A stretch of 44,470 nt of DNA, from positions 1 to 44,470 of IMG/VR virus record IMGVR_UViG_3300038555_000007; one strand, 5' to 3'. The DNA is from a virus. Below, piece by piece: positions 27,714 to 36,976 of the stretch. The position numbers and the translations under genes are program-made. Under the pieces are notes generated by a model. It had not been told where the DNA came from. It saw only the letters and a list, made by a program, of their open reading frames with translations, and searched no databases. Numbering within the stretch: the stretch's first letter is position 1; each line of letters begins with the position of its first letter.

Positions 27714-29486
27714 ATGGCCAGTCTTATTGGGGCTCTGAGGGTTTCCCTCGGGCTCGACACGGCGCAGTTCTCCAGCGGACTCAACAATGCCAAGGGGAGC
27801 CTTGCTTCCTTTGGCAGGGTCGCGGCTGTTGGATTTGCGGCAGTCGCTGCAGCGGGCGTCGCGGCCATGACTGGCCTGGGCTACGCGGTGAAGGGCGCCA
27901 TCGATGATTTCGATGAGATGGCCAAGACTGCACAGAAGGTCGGTCTGACCGTCGAGGAACTGACCCGGCTTCGGTATGCGGCAGGACTTAGTGGGGTGGA
28001 GATTTCTGGCCTCGCGACGGGCCTACAGCGACTGAGCAAGAATATGGCCGACGTCGCCGCTGGCGCTAAGGGTCCGGCGGCGCAGGCATTCGCCGCTCTG
28101 GGCATCAGCGTTGTCGATGCCGATGGCAAGCTGCGTTCGTCTCAAGACGTCCTGTACGACTTGGCCGAGCGCTTCAAGTCCATGCCGGACGGCGCGAACA
28201 AAACGGCCATGGCCATAGCCATCCTGGGCAAGAGCGGGGCGGAAATGATCCCGCTGCTCAACGGCGGAGCGCAAGCCCTGCGCGACATGGCTGACGAATC
28301 CGACAGGTTCGGCCAGACCGTCAGCACCAGAGCAGCCAAGGCCGCCGAAGTTTTCAATGACAACGTGAGCCGCCTGCAGTCTATGCTCGGCGGCGTGGTC
28401 AATCGCATCGCGGAGGCAGTTCTGCCGACGCTGGCGGACCTGTCCACGCGGTTTGTTCAGGCTGCCGCCGATAGCGGCGTGCTCGAGGCTGCATCTGGCG
28501 CCATCATCTGGGTATTGAACCAGGTGGCGAAGGCGGCTGTCTGGGTGTCCGGCCAGGTGCAGGCCATGGGCGAGATGTTCTTCTGGACTGCCCGCGCCAT
28601 GCAGCAGTTGCAGCAGGGCAATTTTGCCGGCGCTGCGGATGCGATCGGGTCAGGCTTCGCCGAGGCCGACGCGATCCTGCAGGACATGACGAAGCGCATC
28701 TATGAGATCGACAACGGTCTCAATGAGATTGAGGCGCCTGATTTCGCGCCGACCACGACGGCGCTTCAGGACATTCAGGTAGCGTCGGCTGCTGCTTCAT
28801 CTGCCCTCAAGAAGCTGGCCGACGAAGGTAGGGCGGTGTTCGAAGCAACCCGCACTCCTGCCGAAAAGTACGCGGCAGAGATCGAGCGGCTCAATATGCT
28901 GCTGCAGAAGGGCGCGATCGACCAAGACACATACTCACGCGCGGTGCTTCAGGCTCAGGATAGCTTCCAGAAAGCCGAGATGGCCGGCAACCAGTTGGCC
29001 TCTACTCTTGCCAGCGGTCTGGCAAATGTCTTCAGTTCCGTCGTGGATGGTTCGAAGTCTGCCGTCGAGGCTGTGGGCGATCTGCTGAAATCTCTCGGCC
29101 AGATGCTGATCAATCAGGGCTTTCAGGCGCTGATCGGTGGCATCTTTGGTGGTGGCGGTGGTGGGCTTGGCAATATCTTCGGCGGGCTGTTTGGCGGCGG
29201 TGGCGGTCTGAAACTCGGGTTCAACGGCATTCCGGGCTTTGATGGTGGCGGGTTCACCGGCTCGGGCAGCCGCACTGGTGGCCTCGATGGCAAGGGCGGG
29301 TTTCTGTCCATGCTCCATCCAGATGAAACCGTGATTGATCACACCAAGGGGCAGGGCGGTCTACCCCCGATCAACATCAATATCACCGGCTCTCGGCAGG
29401 ATGCCGCGGAGATCGCGCGCGAAGTCCGCAAGGTGCTTCCCGACGCCATCCAGAGCTACGACCGCAACCCCTACCGGAGGACGTAA
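27714..29486 (+). CDS. Tail tape measure protein
   Basis: 590 aa. The N-terminal signature LIGALRVSLGLDTAQFSSGL of lambda-like tape measures, a hydrophobic stretch at about 40-65 (VGFAAVAAAGVAAMTGLGYA), and long helical zones with VEELTRLRYAAGLSGVEISG and DLLKSLGQMLINQGFQALIG. The glycine-rich segment at about 475-510 and FLSMLHPDETVIDHTKGQGG near the end are common in this family. Its length fixes tail length (about 590 residues implies a short to medium tail, roughly 90 nm at 1.5 A per residue). The gene's TAATG stop leads directly into the next tail gene. Confidence 0.92.
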   Translation: MASLIGALRVSLGLDTAQFSSGLNNAKGSLASFGRVAAVGFAAVAAAGVAAMTGLGYAVKGAIDDFDEMAKTAQKVGLTVEELTRLRYAAGLSGVEISGLATGLQRLSKNMADVAAGAKGPAAQAFAALGISVVDADGKLRSSQDVLYDLAERFKSMPDGANKTAMAIAILGKSGAEMIPLLNGGAQALRDMADESDRFGQTVSTRAAKAAEVFNDNVSRLQSMLGGVVNRIAEAVLPTLADLSTRFVQAAADSGVLEAASGAIIWVLNQVAKAAVWVSGQVQAMGEMFFWTARAMQQLQQGNFAGAADAIGSGFAEADAILQDMTKRIYEIDNGLNEIEAPDFAPTTTALQDIQVASAAASSALKKLADEGRAVFEATRTPAEKYAAEIERLNMLLQKGAIDQDTYSRAVLQAQDSFQKAEMAGNQLASTLASGLANVFSSVVDGSKSAVEAVGDLLKSLGQMLINQGFQALIGGIFGGGGGGLGNIFGGLFGGGGGLKLGFNGIPGFDGGGFTGSGSRTGGLDGKGGFLSMLHPDETVIDHTKGQGGLPPININITGSRQDAAEIAREVRKVLPDAIQSYDRNPYRRT

Positions 29487-30136
29487 TGGCCCTGCCGGAA
29501 ATCCTCCCCATCGCCTCGTTTGCCGACCTGGTGCGGGTGTCAAACGCAACGTTCATACAGGAATGGCAGCAGCAGCGGTCGGCGACAGGTGGCGGTGAAA
29601 CTCGTTATGCCGATCGCGCGCCGTCGCTCTGGAAGGCCGAGCTGACCACGCCGCCGATGGAGCATGCCGAAGCCGAAGGGCTGATGGCTCTGGCTAATTC
29701 GCGGGCGGGCGGGCTCAAGACCTTCCTGCTCTACAATCACCGCATGCCCTATCCGTCCAGCGATCCTGATGGGTCGATCATCGGCGCGACCGTGCCGAGC
29801 CTGGGCGCCATCACCGACCGGCTGCATGTGGCCTTCACTGGATTCCCGGCCAACTACGTGATCCCGCTCGGCACCTATTTCGGCATCGTGTTCGACACGA
29901 GCCGCTACTATCTGGGCCAGTTCGCCGAGGCCAAGGTGGCCAGCGGTGCGGGCGCCGTATCGGCAGCAGAGATATGGCCGCCACTGCCGGCGTCGATCAG
30001 CGGAACGCCTGACATCATCATCAAGAAGCCCGCGGCCAAGTTTCGCCTCGTGCCTGGCTCTGCCTATCCATCCTCGATCAGCCCGGTGCACTCCACCTTC
30101 AAGCTGTCGGCCGAACAGACTTACTCAGCCGGTTAG
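29486..30136 (+). CDS. Tail protein (distal tail region)
   Basis: 216 aa. TAATG overlap with the tape measure. Strand-rich, with VSNATFIQEWQQQRSATGGG, SLWKAELTTPPMEHAEAEGL and a repeated DIIIKKPAAKFRLVPGS end. In siphophages of this layout the gene after the tape measure makes the distal tail hub. Its exact family (DUF2460-like or otherwise) is not secured from the sequence. Confidence 0.72.
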   Translation: MALPEILPIASFADLVRVSNATFIQEWQQQRSATGGGETRYADRAPSLWKAELTTPPMEHAEAEGLMALANSRAGGLKTFLLYNHRMPYPSSDPDGSIIGATVPSLGAITDRLHVAFTGFPANYVIPLGTYFGIVFDTSRYYLGQFAEAKVASGAGAVSAAEIWPPLPASISGTPDIIIKKPAAKFRLVPGSAYPSSISPVHSTFKLSAEQTYSAG

Positions 30137-30144
30137 GCCCCTCC

Positions 30145-30768
30145 ATGTCCTATGACGTTGACACGATCGCTGCTCTGGAGAGCGGCGCCATAGTCGTTCG
30201 CGACATTCTGACCATCAAGGGGAAGACCCTTGGCGGTTCGGCTGCCGAGTTCGTCTATTGGACGGGCGAGGACAATGTCGCCATCAATGTCGTGCCGGCT
30301 GGCGAAACCACGCCAGTCAGTCGCAATGCGGTCGGTGGCGGCACTCTGCTTGATGTGCCGCAGATCATCGACGCGATCGGCCTTGAAGCCCGCGGTGTGT
30401 CCTTCGGTCTGGACCATATCAGTGACGCCGCCGGGCGGCCGATGGACATGGTCTATGGCAACAATGTTCGGGTGGCCCGGGTTGAGCTCCACCGGGGCAT
30501 ATTCGATCCTGCGACGTGGTACCTCGTTGCCGCGCCACACATCATGTTTGCCGGCCGGGTCGACGGCGCCGCGGTGAATGATGCCGCTGCCGGCGGGGAG
30601 GGGGGTCTATCGCTCGAGGCCATCAGCAGCGCGATCGATCTGACCCGCACAAATCCAGCGATGGAATCCGATGAACAGCAGCGGCGCCGGGATGGCGACC
30701 GCTTCCGCCGCTATGGCGACACAGCCGGCCAGGTGCAGACCTGGTGGGGTCAGGCGCAGGACTCGTAG
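30145..30768 (+). CDS. Tail tip / baseplate hub-like protein
   Basis: 207 aa. A beta-rich body (LESGAIVVRDILTIKGKTLG, VRVARVELHRGIFDPATWYL) and a charged C-terminus ending ESDEQQRRRDGDRFRRYGDT then WWGQ. The R..GD..RRY..T..WWG pattern is common in phage hub proteins related to DUF2163, and the position between distal tail and J-like gene supports this. Not identified further. The next ATG follows its stop immediately. Confidence 0.7.
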   Translation: MSYDVDTIAALESGAIVVRDILTIKGKTLGGSAAEFVYWTGEDNVAINVVPAGETTPVSRNAVGGGTLLDVPQIIDAIGLEARGVSFGLDHISDAAGRPMDMVYGNNVRVARVELHRGIFDPATWYLVAAPHIMFAGRVDGAAVNDAAAGGEGGLSLEAISSAIDLTRTNPAMESDEQQRRRDGDRFRRYGDTAGQVQTWWGQAQDS

Positions 30769-33333
30769 ATGAACTTCATCATCCAGATCATCGTCGGCGT
30801 CATCCTGACGCTGGCGTCTACGCTGCTGACCCAGGCATTCGCTCCCAAGCCCTCCGAACAGGCGCGGCGCACCGGTACGCGCGGATCCGCCCAGATCGGC
30901 GGCAAGGTCCCGCAATACTTCCTCGTCGGCACTGTCGGCGATGCGGGCAAGCTCGAATATCAGAACGCATGGGGCAATGACGGCGAAGTGCCGAATGCCT
31001 ATCTGACCAGCGTCTATTCGTTCGGCGATCTGCCGATCACTGACCTGGTGGGGCTGTTCGTCAATGGCGTCCGCGTGACGCTGACGGAGAGCGGCGCCGT
31101 GGCACAGGGCTACCCGGTGCCGGAGTACAGCGGCAATCTCTGGTGGAAGTTCTTCGACGGCAGCCAGAGCGCGGCCGACAGCTATCTGGTCGACAAGTTC
31201 GGTGGTGATGCTGACCGCGCGTGGGCCACCGATATGGTCGGCGTGGGTGTGCCGTACCTGATCACCACAGCTCTGTGGTCGGAGACCCTGTGGACGGGCT
31301 TCCCGAGCTTCATGGGGGAGTTTCAGGGCATCAAGCTCTATGACCCCCGACAGGACACCACGGCAGGCGGTAGCGGCTCGCAGCGTTGGGCGGACCCATC
31401 CACTTGGGGCTTCTCCGACAACAACATGGTCATCATCTACAACATCGAGCGTGGCATCTTTTACGATGGCGCGCGGGTATGGGGTGGCTCGGCCACAGCT
31501 GCGCAGTTGCCCTATGAGCCATGGGCCGCGGCAATGGACGCCTGCGACGAACTGGTGTCGCTGGAGGCCGGCGGGACGGAGAAGCGTTTCCGCGCCGGCC
31601 GTCGCATCAGCCTCAACGAGCGTCCGGCCGACGTCATCAAGGAATTCCTGACCGGGGCGAATTCCCGCATCAGCCATGCCAGCGATGGCACGATCTATCC
31701 ACTTGTCGGCGTGCCGGCCGAAGCCGATGGCGCTTTCTCGGATGCTGACGTTCTGGCGACGGAGCCGCTGGGTTCCATCCCTTGGCCGAACCTCGATGAT
31801 ACGGTCAACGGCGCCGCGGCGACCTATCGCGAGCCCGCGCAGGCCTGGGAGGACAAGGAGACAGCCCCTTACATCCGCAGCGACCTTGTGGATGAGGACG
31901 ACGGGCGAGAGAATAGCGATGGTCTCGACCTAGGGACGACGTTCTCGGGCACCCAAGCGCAGCGCATCCTTAAGGCTGTGATCGAAGAGGGTAGGCGATT
32001 CCGCCGCCACGTTGTGGCGCTTCCACCAGAGTTCGCGCAGTTCCGGCCGCTGCAGGTGCTGGCATGGACGTCGGAACGCTTCGACTATTCGGCAAAGCTG
32101 TTCCTGATCACGGCCCGCACCCGCACCCCTTGGGGCCAGGTGGTGTTTGGCCTGCAGGAGATCGATCCTGCAGACCATAACTGGACGCCGGGCACTGACG
32201 AGCAGCCCTTGAGCTTTGCGCCCGTGGTGACCAATCGCCCGGCGCCGCAAGAGGTATCCGGGTTCTACGTGGAGCCTGCGATTGCGCTGGATGATCAGGG
32301 CCGCCCGCGGCGACCGGCCATTGACGCCTTTTGGGATTCGACGTCGGTCACAGTCGACGTGCGCTTCGTTCGTGTATCGATCCGGCTTTCTGGCTCAACG
32401 GCCAACGAGTGGGACGGCGTGATCCCTCGGCCGCAACTGCTGGAGGGCTCGGCCCGACTGACCCAAGCGATCCTGCCTAACACGATCTATGAGGTGCAAA
32501 TCCAGTACCTGCCGGAGAGCGGCCGCGCGACGGTGGAATCGCTCTGGCTGGAGGTGACGACGCCCGACATCAAGCTGGGCCCGCTCGATGTCGTCTATGG
32601 CGATATCGACTTGGACGAGCTCGGCACCCAGATCGAGGGCTATTTCGACTGGATCGGCGGCAATATCCGCGAGGTCATCGAGAAGGCGCAAGAGCAGGAT
32701 CTTGCCGGCGCTGACCAGGAACTCGCGAACGCCATGCAGTTCGATGAGGTGCGCCGCAGCCTGTCTGTGGTGACTGGCGATCTATCGGCGTCGTTCTCGG
32801 AAACCATCACGGTTGCCATCGTTCCAATGCAGGGGCAACTGGTGGCGATTGCGGATGCGCTGACGGAGCTGAGCGCCGCTGACGAGGGCGCCGTCAACAC
32901 AGCCAGGATCCGCTTCACTGCGATGACCGGACCAACCGGCTATAGCCGTGTCGGCATTGAAACCCGGTTCGACCCGCTGGACAGTGGGGACTATCGGTTG
33001 GCCGGCAGTTATTGGGACACCCCAAATAACGCCTCGCTGCCGACGCGCCGCGTGGAAATCGCCGAGCAGTTCGTTATTGCCGAAAGCGTGGCCGCTGCCG
33101 CCTTCCAGCCCTTCATTTTTGAGAGCGGCAACCTCCGGGTGGTCAATGCCTACATCGCCAACCTGACGGCCGCCAATATCCAAGCCGGGTCGATCACTGC
33201 TGATCGCCTCAATGTGACGGCGCTGTCTGCTGTATCGGCCAACCTGGGCACGGTGACGGCTGGGACGGTCTCGCTGGGCGCGGGCAAATTGCTGATCGAC
33301 GGCCCGAACGTCCGCATCCTTGTGAGCGACTGA
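30769..33333 (+). CDS. Tail tip attachment protein, J-like
   Basis: 854 aa. N-terminus MNFIIQIIVGVILTLASTLL is hydrophobic, as often in rhizobial phage tail tips, then GGKVPQYFLVGTVGDAGKLE and LPITDLVGLFVNGVRVTLTE form the hub domains. A fibronectin-like zone (about 500-610) precedes a C-terminal run YIANLTAANIQAGSITADRL and LGTVTAGTVSLGAGKLLIDG that resembles the DUF1983 tail of lambda J. It likely directs injection and contacts the receptor. Its stop overlaps the next start as TGATG. Confidence 0.86.
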   Translation: MNFIIQIIVGVILTLASTLLTQAFAPKPSEQARRTGTRGSAQIGGKVPQYFLVGTVGDAGKLEYQNAWGNDGEVPNAYLTSVYSFGDLPITDLVGLFVNGVRVTLTESGAVAQGYPVPEYSGNLWWKFFDGSQSAADSYLVDKFGGDADRAWATDMVGVGVPYLITTALWSETLWTGFPSFMGEFQGIKLYDPRQDTTAGGSGSQRWADPSTWGFSDNNMVIIYNIERGIFYDGARVWGGSATAAQLPYEPWAAAMDACDELVSLEAGGTEKRFRAGRRISLNERPADVIKEFLTGANSRISHASDGTIYPLVGVPAEADGAFSDADVLATEPLGSIPWPNLDDTVNGAAATYREPAQAWEDKETAPYIRSDLVDEDDGRENSDGLDLGTTFSGTQAQRILKAVIEEGRRFRRHVVALPPEFAQFRPLQVLAWTSERFDYSAKLFLITARTRTPWGQVVFGLQEIDPADHNWTPGTDEQPLSFAPVVTNRPAPQEVSGFYVEPAIALDDQGRPRRPAIDAFWDSTSVTVDVRFVRVSIRLSGSTANEWDGVIPRPQLLEGSARLTQAILPNTIYEVQIQYLPESGRATVESLWLEVTTPDIKLGPLDVVYGDIDLDELGTQIEGYFDWIGGNIREVIEKAQEQDLAGADQELANAMQFDEVRRSLSVVTGDLSASFSETITVAIVPMQGQLVAIADALTELSAADEGAVNTARIRFTAMTGPTGYSRVGIETRFDPLDSGDYRLAGSYWDTPNNASLPTRRVEIAEQFVIAESVAAAAFQPFIFESGNLRVVNAYIANLTAANIQAGSITADRLNVTALSAVSANLGTVTAGTVSLGAGKLLIDGPNVRILVSD

Positions 33334-33755
33334 TGACCAATCGAGTGATTGTCGGGGCATTGCCGGGCGGGGGCTATGGCCTCCGCGTCTCCCGGCCCGG
33401 CTATGACGTGACAAACACAGGCCTCACCGGGCAGCAACTGGCGTTCGATAGCCGCTGGCCCGCGACGGCTCGGGTGTTTCTCAACGGGTCGGTGACCATC
33501 GGCGTGGTGTTCCCGCTGGCCTATTACACGGTGAGCTTCGGCACGACCTTCGCGTCGGTGCCGCCGGTCATCATCATGCAACGCAGCACGGCTGGTTCGG
33601 CCTGGCAGCCAGTCGACGGGTCGCTCAACGATTCATGGTTGCCGTCTGGCGGCATTTTTGAGCCGGCGCGGATCTACACGGATCGGATCGAACTGGCATA
33701 CCCGACCTTCGGCAGCAGCCGGGAATACTGCTATCTCGTGATGAGGCCGGTCTGA
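33333..33755 (+). CDS. Tail accessory protein, copy A of a tandem family
   Basis: 140 aa: MTNRVIVGALPGGGYGLRVS, RPGYDVTNTG, then strands ending YTVSFGTTFASVPPVIIMQR. The GLRVSRPGYDV block recurs in the next two genes (AWVSKPGVDV, GLKVSKPGVEV). Placed after the J-like gene and overlapping it by 1 nt, it is likely a tail-tip decoration or receptor-binding adaptor. No enzymatic motif. Confidence 0.72.
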   Translation: MTNRVIVGALPGGGYGLRVSRPGYDVTNTGLTGQQLAFDSRWPATARVFLNGSVTIGVVFPLAYYTVSFGTTFASVPPVIIMQRSTAGSAWQPVDGSLNDSWLPSGGIFEPARIYTDRIELAYPTFGSSREYCYLVMRPV

Positions 33756-34132
33756 TGGCAAACCGCGTAATCATGGGGCAGCGCGGCGGCGTCTACGGCG
33801 CTTGGGTCTCAAAGCCCGGCGTTGACGTGGTTTCGGCAAGCGCCGAGCAGCTGATGATGTCGACTGACATCGGGAACGTCCATGCCATTGCTTCTGGCGT
33901 TGTGTCCTCGCCTGGGGGCAGCTTCGGCATCAGTTGGACCGACCTTGGCTATTACCCATGGGTCATTCTCGGCTCTGAGCGCTACCGGTCGAGCTTCACC
34001 TATACCTCGACTTCATCCATCACCGTGACGCGCGGCGCGACAAACCCGCTGGTAGCGGCATGGAACGTCGGCACACCACCGACGATCCCTGACGAAATCC
34101 GATACATCATCCTCAACATTCCGAGGCCCTAA
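33755..34132 (+). CDS. Tail accessory protein, copy B of a tandem family
   Basis: 125 aa: MANRVIMGQRGGVYGAWVSK, PGVDVVSASAEQLMMSTDIG. Shares the N-terminal plan of copies A and C, but the C-terminal two thirds (WVILGSERYRSSFTYTSTSS) differ. Coupled as TGATG to copy A. Divergence limited to the distal part would suit changing surface contacts. Confidence 0.7.
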   Translation: MANRVIMGQRGGVYGAWVSKPGVDVVSASAEQLMMSTDIGNVHAIASGVVSSPGGSFGISWTDLGYYPWVILGSERYRSSFTYTSTSSITVTRGATNPLVAAWNVGTPPTIPDEIRYIILNIPRP

Positions 34133-34585
34133 GTGACCGGACGTGTTCTTCTCAACGCATCCGGGCTCAAGGTGTCAAAGCCGGGAGTTGAGGTGACGAC
34201 GACGGGGCCGGGCGGCCTGCAGTTCTCGTCGGACTGGTCGGCATTCGGGGAATACACCAACGGAGCATACGGGGTTGGATGGACTGCGCTGGGTGGAGAG
34301 ACAGGGCGGCACGACGGATCGATATCCTTCGGCAAGACCTTTGCCACCAAACCTGCCGTTTGGTTCTATCTGCAGTCCAGCGGCGGGCTGGTGCCCATCG
34401 GCAATGCGGCGGGTTTCTCGCTCTATGGGTCGGACAGCACAGGCACTCCGCCAAGGTCGTTTGGCGTCATTGCGCAGGTCACGACGACCGGCATCATTGT
34501 GACCGGCTACTACTACAAGAAGACGTCCGGCTGGCCGGCGCCGAGCATCACGTTCAACTACCGGGTGTTTGAGTACAACCTCTAG
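34133..34585 (+). CDS. Tail accessory protein, copy C of a tandem family
   Basis: 150 aa from GTG, directly after the stop of copy B. MTGRVLLNASGLKVSKPGVE, then GGLQFSSDWSAFGEYTNG, ISFGKTFATKPAVWFYLQSS and FGVIAQVTTTGIIVTGYYYK. The SFGKTFATKPAVW segment matches SFGTTFASVPPVI in copy A, showing homology beyond the N-terminus. A terminator follows at 34615. Confidence 0.72.
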   Translation: MTGRVLLNASGLKVSKPGVEVTTTGPGGLQFSSDWSAFGEYTNGAYGVGWTALGGETGRHDGSISFGKTFATKPAVWFYLQSSGGLVPIGNAAGFSLYGSDSTGTPPRSFGVIAQVTTTGIIVTGYYYKKTSGWPAPSITFNYRVFEYNL

Positions 34586-34614
34586 CCCTTCGTAACCTTC
34601 CGAACTAACCCACT

Positions 34615-34637
34615 CCCGCCCTCACAGGCGGGTTTTT
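34615..34637 (+). terminator. Terminator before the tail fibre gene
   Basis: CCCGCC (34615-34620) and GGCGGG (34627-34632) with loop CTCACA, then TTTTT. A compact, perfect hairpin 30 nt after the copy C stop, separating the tail-tip genes from the fibre gene. Confidence 0.85.
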
Positions 34638-34650
34638 CTTTGGAGCATCC

Positions 34651-36231
34651 ATGGCCGTCCTCAGTGACTATATCAGCGGCAGCATTTCTCTCACAAACGG
34701 CTCGGTGGACTTTACCGGCGTCGGAACGGGCTGGCTTCTGGCTGGCTTCAAAGAGGGCGACACGATCATCGATATCACTGGCGCCACCGAGTACATGGGC
34801 GTGGTGGCGACGATCGATGCCAACGGCGCAGGGACGCTCACCAAGGCGTGGGAAGGTCCGACGCTGGCCGATGTGGCGTATCGCATGCGCTACCAGCCTG
34901 ACGGTGCTCGGGTGTCGGCGCAGTCGCGCAACCTGATCGAGATTATGGGCAATGGCAATCTGCAGGCCCTGGCCGGGCTCTCCGGGTCGGCGAACCAAGT
35001 GCCGATGTTTACCGGGCCGGGGGCAATGACACTCGTTCCGAAAACTGATCTCGTAAGCGGCGTTGCCTATGATGTGCAGGTCGACCTGCTGACTGATCGG
35101 GATGCATACGACGGCCAGGCCGAGGGCTTTTCGGTTCTGGTAGCCGATGTCGGCGACGGGCGCGCCGCGGTCTATGCCAAGGCCTCGGCAACGTCGGGCG
35201 ATTGGTCTGATCCAGCATATGTGACGGGGCCTATTGGTCCGCTGCCCGAGGTAACGGTCGGCACTGTGACGACCGGCGACCCCGGCACTAGCGTTATAGT
35301 CACGCCCACGCCAACAGTTGATGGCGTCGAACTGGATTTCACTATTCCGGCTGGCAGGGGCCCGGTCATCGAGGGGGACTATAACCCGGCCACAGCGTAC
35401 GTCCTTGACGACGCAGTGCTGTATAACGGCTCCACCTTCATCGCGCTGGGCCCCACCACCGGTAATGCGCCGCCGACGCTCCCAACCACCAGCAACGCCT
35501 ATTGGCAGCTGCTGGCTCGGCAGGGAATTGATGGAGCTGGTACTGTCAACAGCGTCGGCGCTGGCGCTGGAATTTCGGTAGACAGTTCCGATCCGACTGC
35601 GCCAGTCGTCAGTGCTCCCACCCTTGTCGCGGGTCCCGCGTCTGTGACGAACGAGCGCCTACCCGTTTTCGACGGCACGACTGGAAAGCTTGTTAAGGCG
35701 ACGCCGGTCTCGGTTGACGGTACGGGAAATATGGCCGGGCTCGCGGCGCTGGGGCTGAGCGGCGCGATTGTTCAGGCCGGCGTCAACCTGAAGGCAATCC
35801 GACACATAGGGCTTATTGGGTCGACGTCGACGGTTTACTCAACATCTGGCCAAGTTCTGGTCTCGGGGCAGGCTCAGGCATACACCGCGCTTTCTGCCAC
35901 CTCGAGCCTGCTGGTTATTGCTCAACTGCAGACGGAAATATCGCGAACCGGCGCCAACGGCGGTGTTGGGTCTGAGGTCACCCTCTATCGGTACAACGGC
36001 ACGGCTTACGTCGCGTTCGGCGTCCTCCTGGGGCAGGAGCTTGGAAGCGCGACCGTGACCGGCGAGACAATCAGAAATGCCGTGACGTTGGTCGGCGTCT
36101 TGACGGCGGCGGAAAAACGCTCGGACAACCCGACGCAATGGGCGATCAGCAGCTATTTCCAATCGCTATACGCGGGGTGCTTGGCCGCGGTTTACAACCA
36201 TCGCTTCTATGTTGTGGAGTTTGAGCCGTGA
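34651..36231 (+). CDS. Tail fibre / host-recognition protein with carbohydrate-binding-like module
   Basis: 526 aa. N-terminal anchoring zone (ISGSISLTNGSVDFTGVGTG, VVATIDANGAGTLTKAWEG), then a middle module YNPATAYVLDDAVLYNGSTF with NAYWQLL at the end (about 245-285), closely resembling the CBM5/12 chitin-binding fold where aromatic residues stack on sugars. The C-terminal third (LGLSGAIVQAGVNLKAIRHI to YNHRFYVVEFEP) is probably the receptor head. Such fibres bind surface polysaccharide. The small assembly gene follows with an ATGA overlap. Confidence 0.82.
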   Translation: MAVLSDYISGSISLTNGSVDFTGVGTGWLLAGFKEGDTIIDITGATEYMGVVATIDANGAGTLTKAWEGPTLADVAYRMRYQPDGARVSAQSRNLIEIMGNGNLQALAGLSGSANQVPMFTGPGAMTLVPKTDLVSGVAYDVQVDLLTDRDAYDGQAEGFSVLVADVGDGRAAVYAKASATSGDWSDPAYVTGPIGPLPEVTVGTVTTGDPGTSVIVTPTPTVDGVELDFTIPAGRGPVIEGDYNPATAYVLDDAVLYNGSTFIALGPTTGNAPPTLPTTSNAYWQLLARQGIDGAGTVNSVGAGAGISVDSSDPTAPVVSAPTLVAGPASVTNERLPVFDGTTGKLVKATPVSVDGTGNMAGLAALGLSGAIVQAGVNLKAIRHIGLIGSTSTVYSTSGQVLVSGQAQAYTALSATSSLLVIAQLQTEISRTGANGGVGSEVTLYRYNGTAYVAFGVLLGQELGSATVTGETIRNAVTLVGVLTAAEKRSDNPTQWAISSYFQSLYAGCLAAVYNHRFYVVEFEP

Positions 36232-36620
36232 GCCATTATCTGATGAAGGCTGCAATGCAGGTGCTTGGCCGGGACGATGTCGTTCTGGTTGATGGTCGGG
36301 CCACAACGGGCAAGGTCAACCCAAAGAATCTGTCAGCGCCGGTATTCGTATCCGCGACAAAGCAGGCTTTGATTGAAGCGCTGGCCGAGCGTCTGCGGTC
36401 TGAGGACAAAGCCAATACCGCCTGGGAGGCGTTTAGGCATGAGCGCGACCGGCTGCTTGCCAGTTCTGACTGGACGCAGTTGGCGGACGCGCCGATTGAT
36501 CAACAGGCTTGGGCGGTCTATCGCCAATCGCTTCGCGACTTGCCCGAGGCGGTATCCGATCCTGCAGGGATGGTCTGGCCGGAGCCACCAGGCCCGACTA
36601 GCTCCTCCGATCGGAGCTAG
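36228..36620 (+). CDS. Tail fibre assembly-type protein
   Basis: 130 aa. The C-terminal pattern WAVYRQSLRDLPEAVSDPAG followed by VWPEPP is the common ending of phage tail fibre assembly and XkdW-like proteins (YRQALRDLP...WPxPP). The helical N-half (KQALIEALAERLRSEDKANT) is typical as well. Coupled to the fibre gene, as for assembly chaperones. Its stop lies within a perfect 9-bp inverted repeat shared with the converging gene. Confidence 0.8.
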   Translation: MSHYLMKAAMQVLGRDDVVLVDGRATTGKVNPKNLSAPVFVSATKQALIEALAERLRSEDKANTAWEAFRHERDRLLASSDWTQLADAPIDQQAWAVYRQSLRDLPEAVSDPAGMVWPEPPGPTSSSDRS

Positions 36621-36621
36621 T
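36597..36621. terminator. Inverted repeat between convergent genes
   Basis: ACTAGCTCC (36597-36605) and GGAGCTAGT (36613-36621), a perfect 9-bp stem with a 7-nt loop. It contains the stop codons of both converging genes (fibre assembly and the minus-strand accessory block). There is no T-run on either strand, so it may protect mRNA ends more than terminate. Confidence 0.5.
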
Positions 36622-36880
36622 TGCCGAACATGCGCTTGGCGCGCAGCACTAGGTCCTGCAACAAGGTTGGCCTCATCCCCATCAATTCACGGCCGGCGGC
36701 GGTCAGCGAGTAAACATCGTCAACGCCCCACCCTCCCGATGCAATCCGCTTCAACAGGCCGCGCAGTTTCGCCTCGCGGATTTCATCCTCGTACCGGTGC
36801 GCGTCCATCTCAAATATCGAGATGAGCCCATCCGGTGCAGCCATTCGCATTAGATCCATGCATTGAGGTGAGGTCGTCAT
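36617..36880 (-). CDS. Winged-helix-like small protein of the accessory block
   Basis: 87 aa from MTTSPQC, with GAGGG 6-9 nt upstream. EDEIREAKLRGLLKRIASGG and WGVDDVYSLTAAGRELMGMR read as recognition helix and wing of a small winged helix (the LTAAGRELM ending is frequent). It is last in a minus-strand block that interrupts the late genes and may regulate that block. Function unproven. Confidence 0.58.
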   Translation of the reverse strand: MTTSPQCMDLMRMAAPDGLISIFEMDAHRYEDEIREAKLRGLLKRIASGGWGVDDVYSLTAAGRELMGMRPTLLQDLVLRAKRMFGN

Positions 36881-36976
36881 TTCGTGGCCCTCGTCCATTT
36901 GCGACCAAAATAAACGCAGTTGCAATCAGCGTGCAACTGCAACCTTGGCCGATGTATCCGATCTCGAATACGCCAG

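Noticed and set aside
30607-31677. 356-codon minus-strand ORF opposite tail genes
   Set aside because: Antisense shadow of the hub and J-like genes without recognisable domains.
33333-36231. Diversity-generating retroelement target in the tail genes
   Set aside because: No reverse transcriptase gene or template repeat is found in the window.
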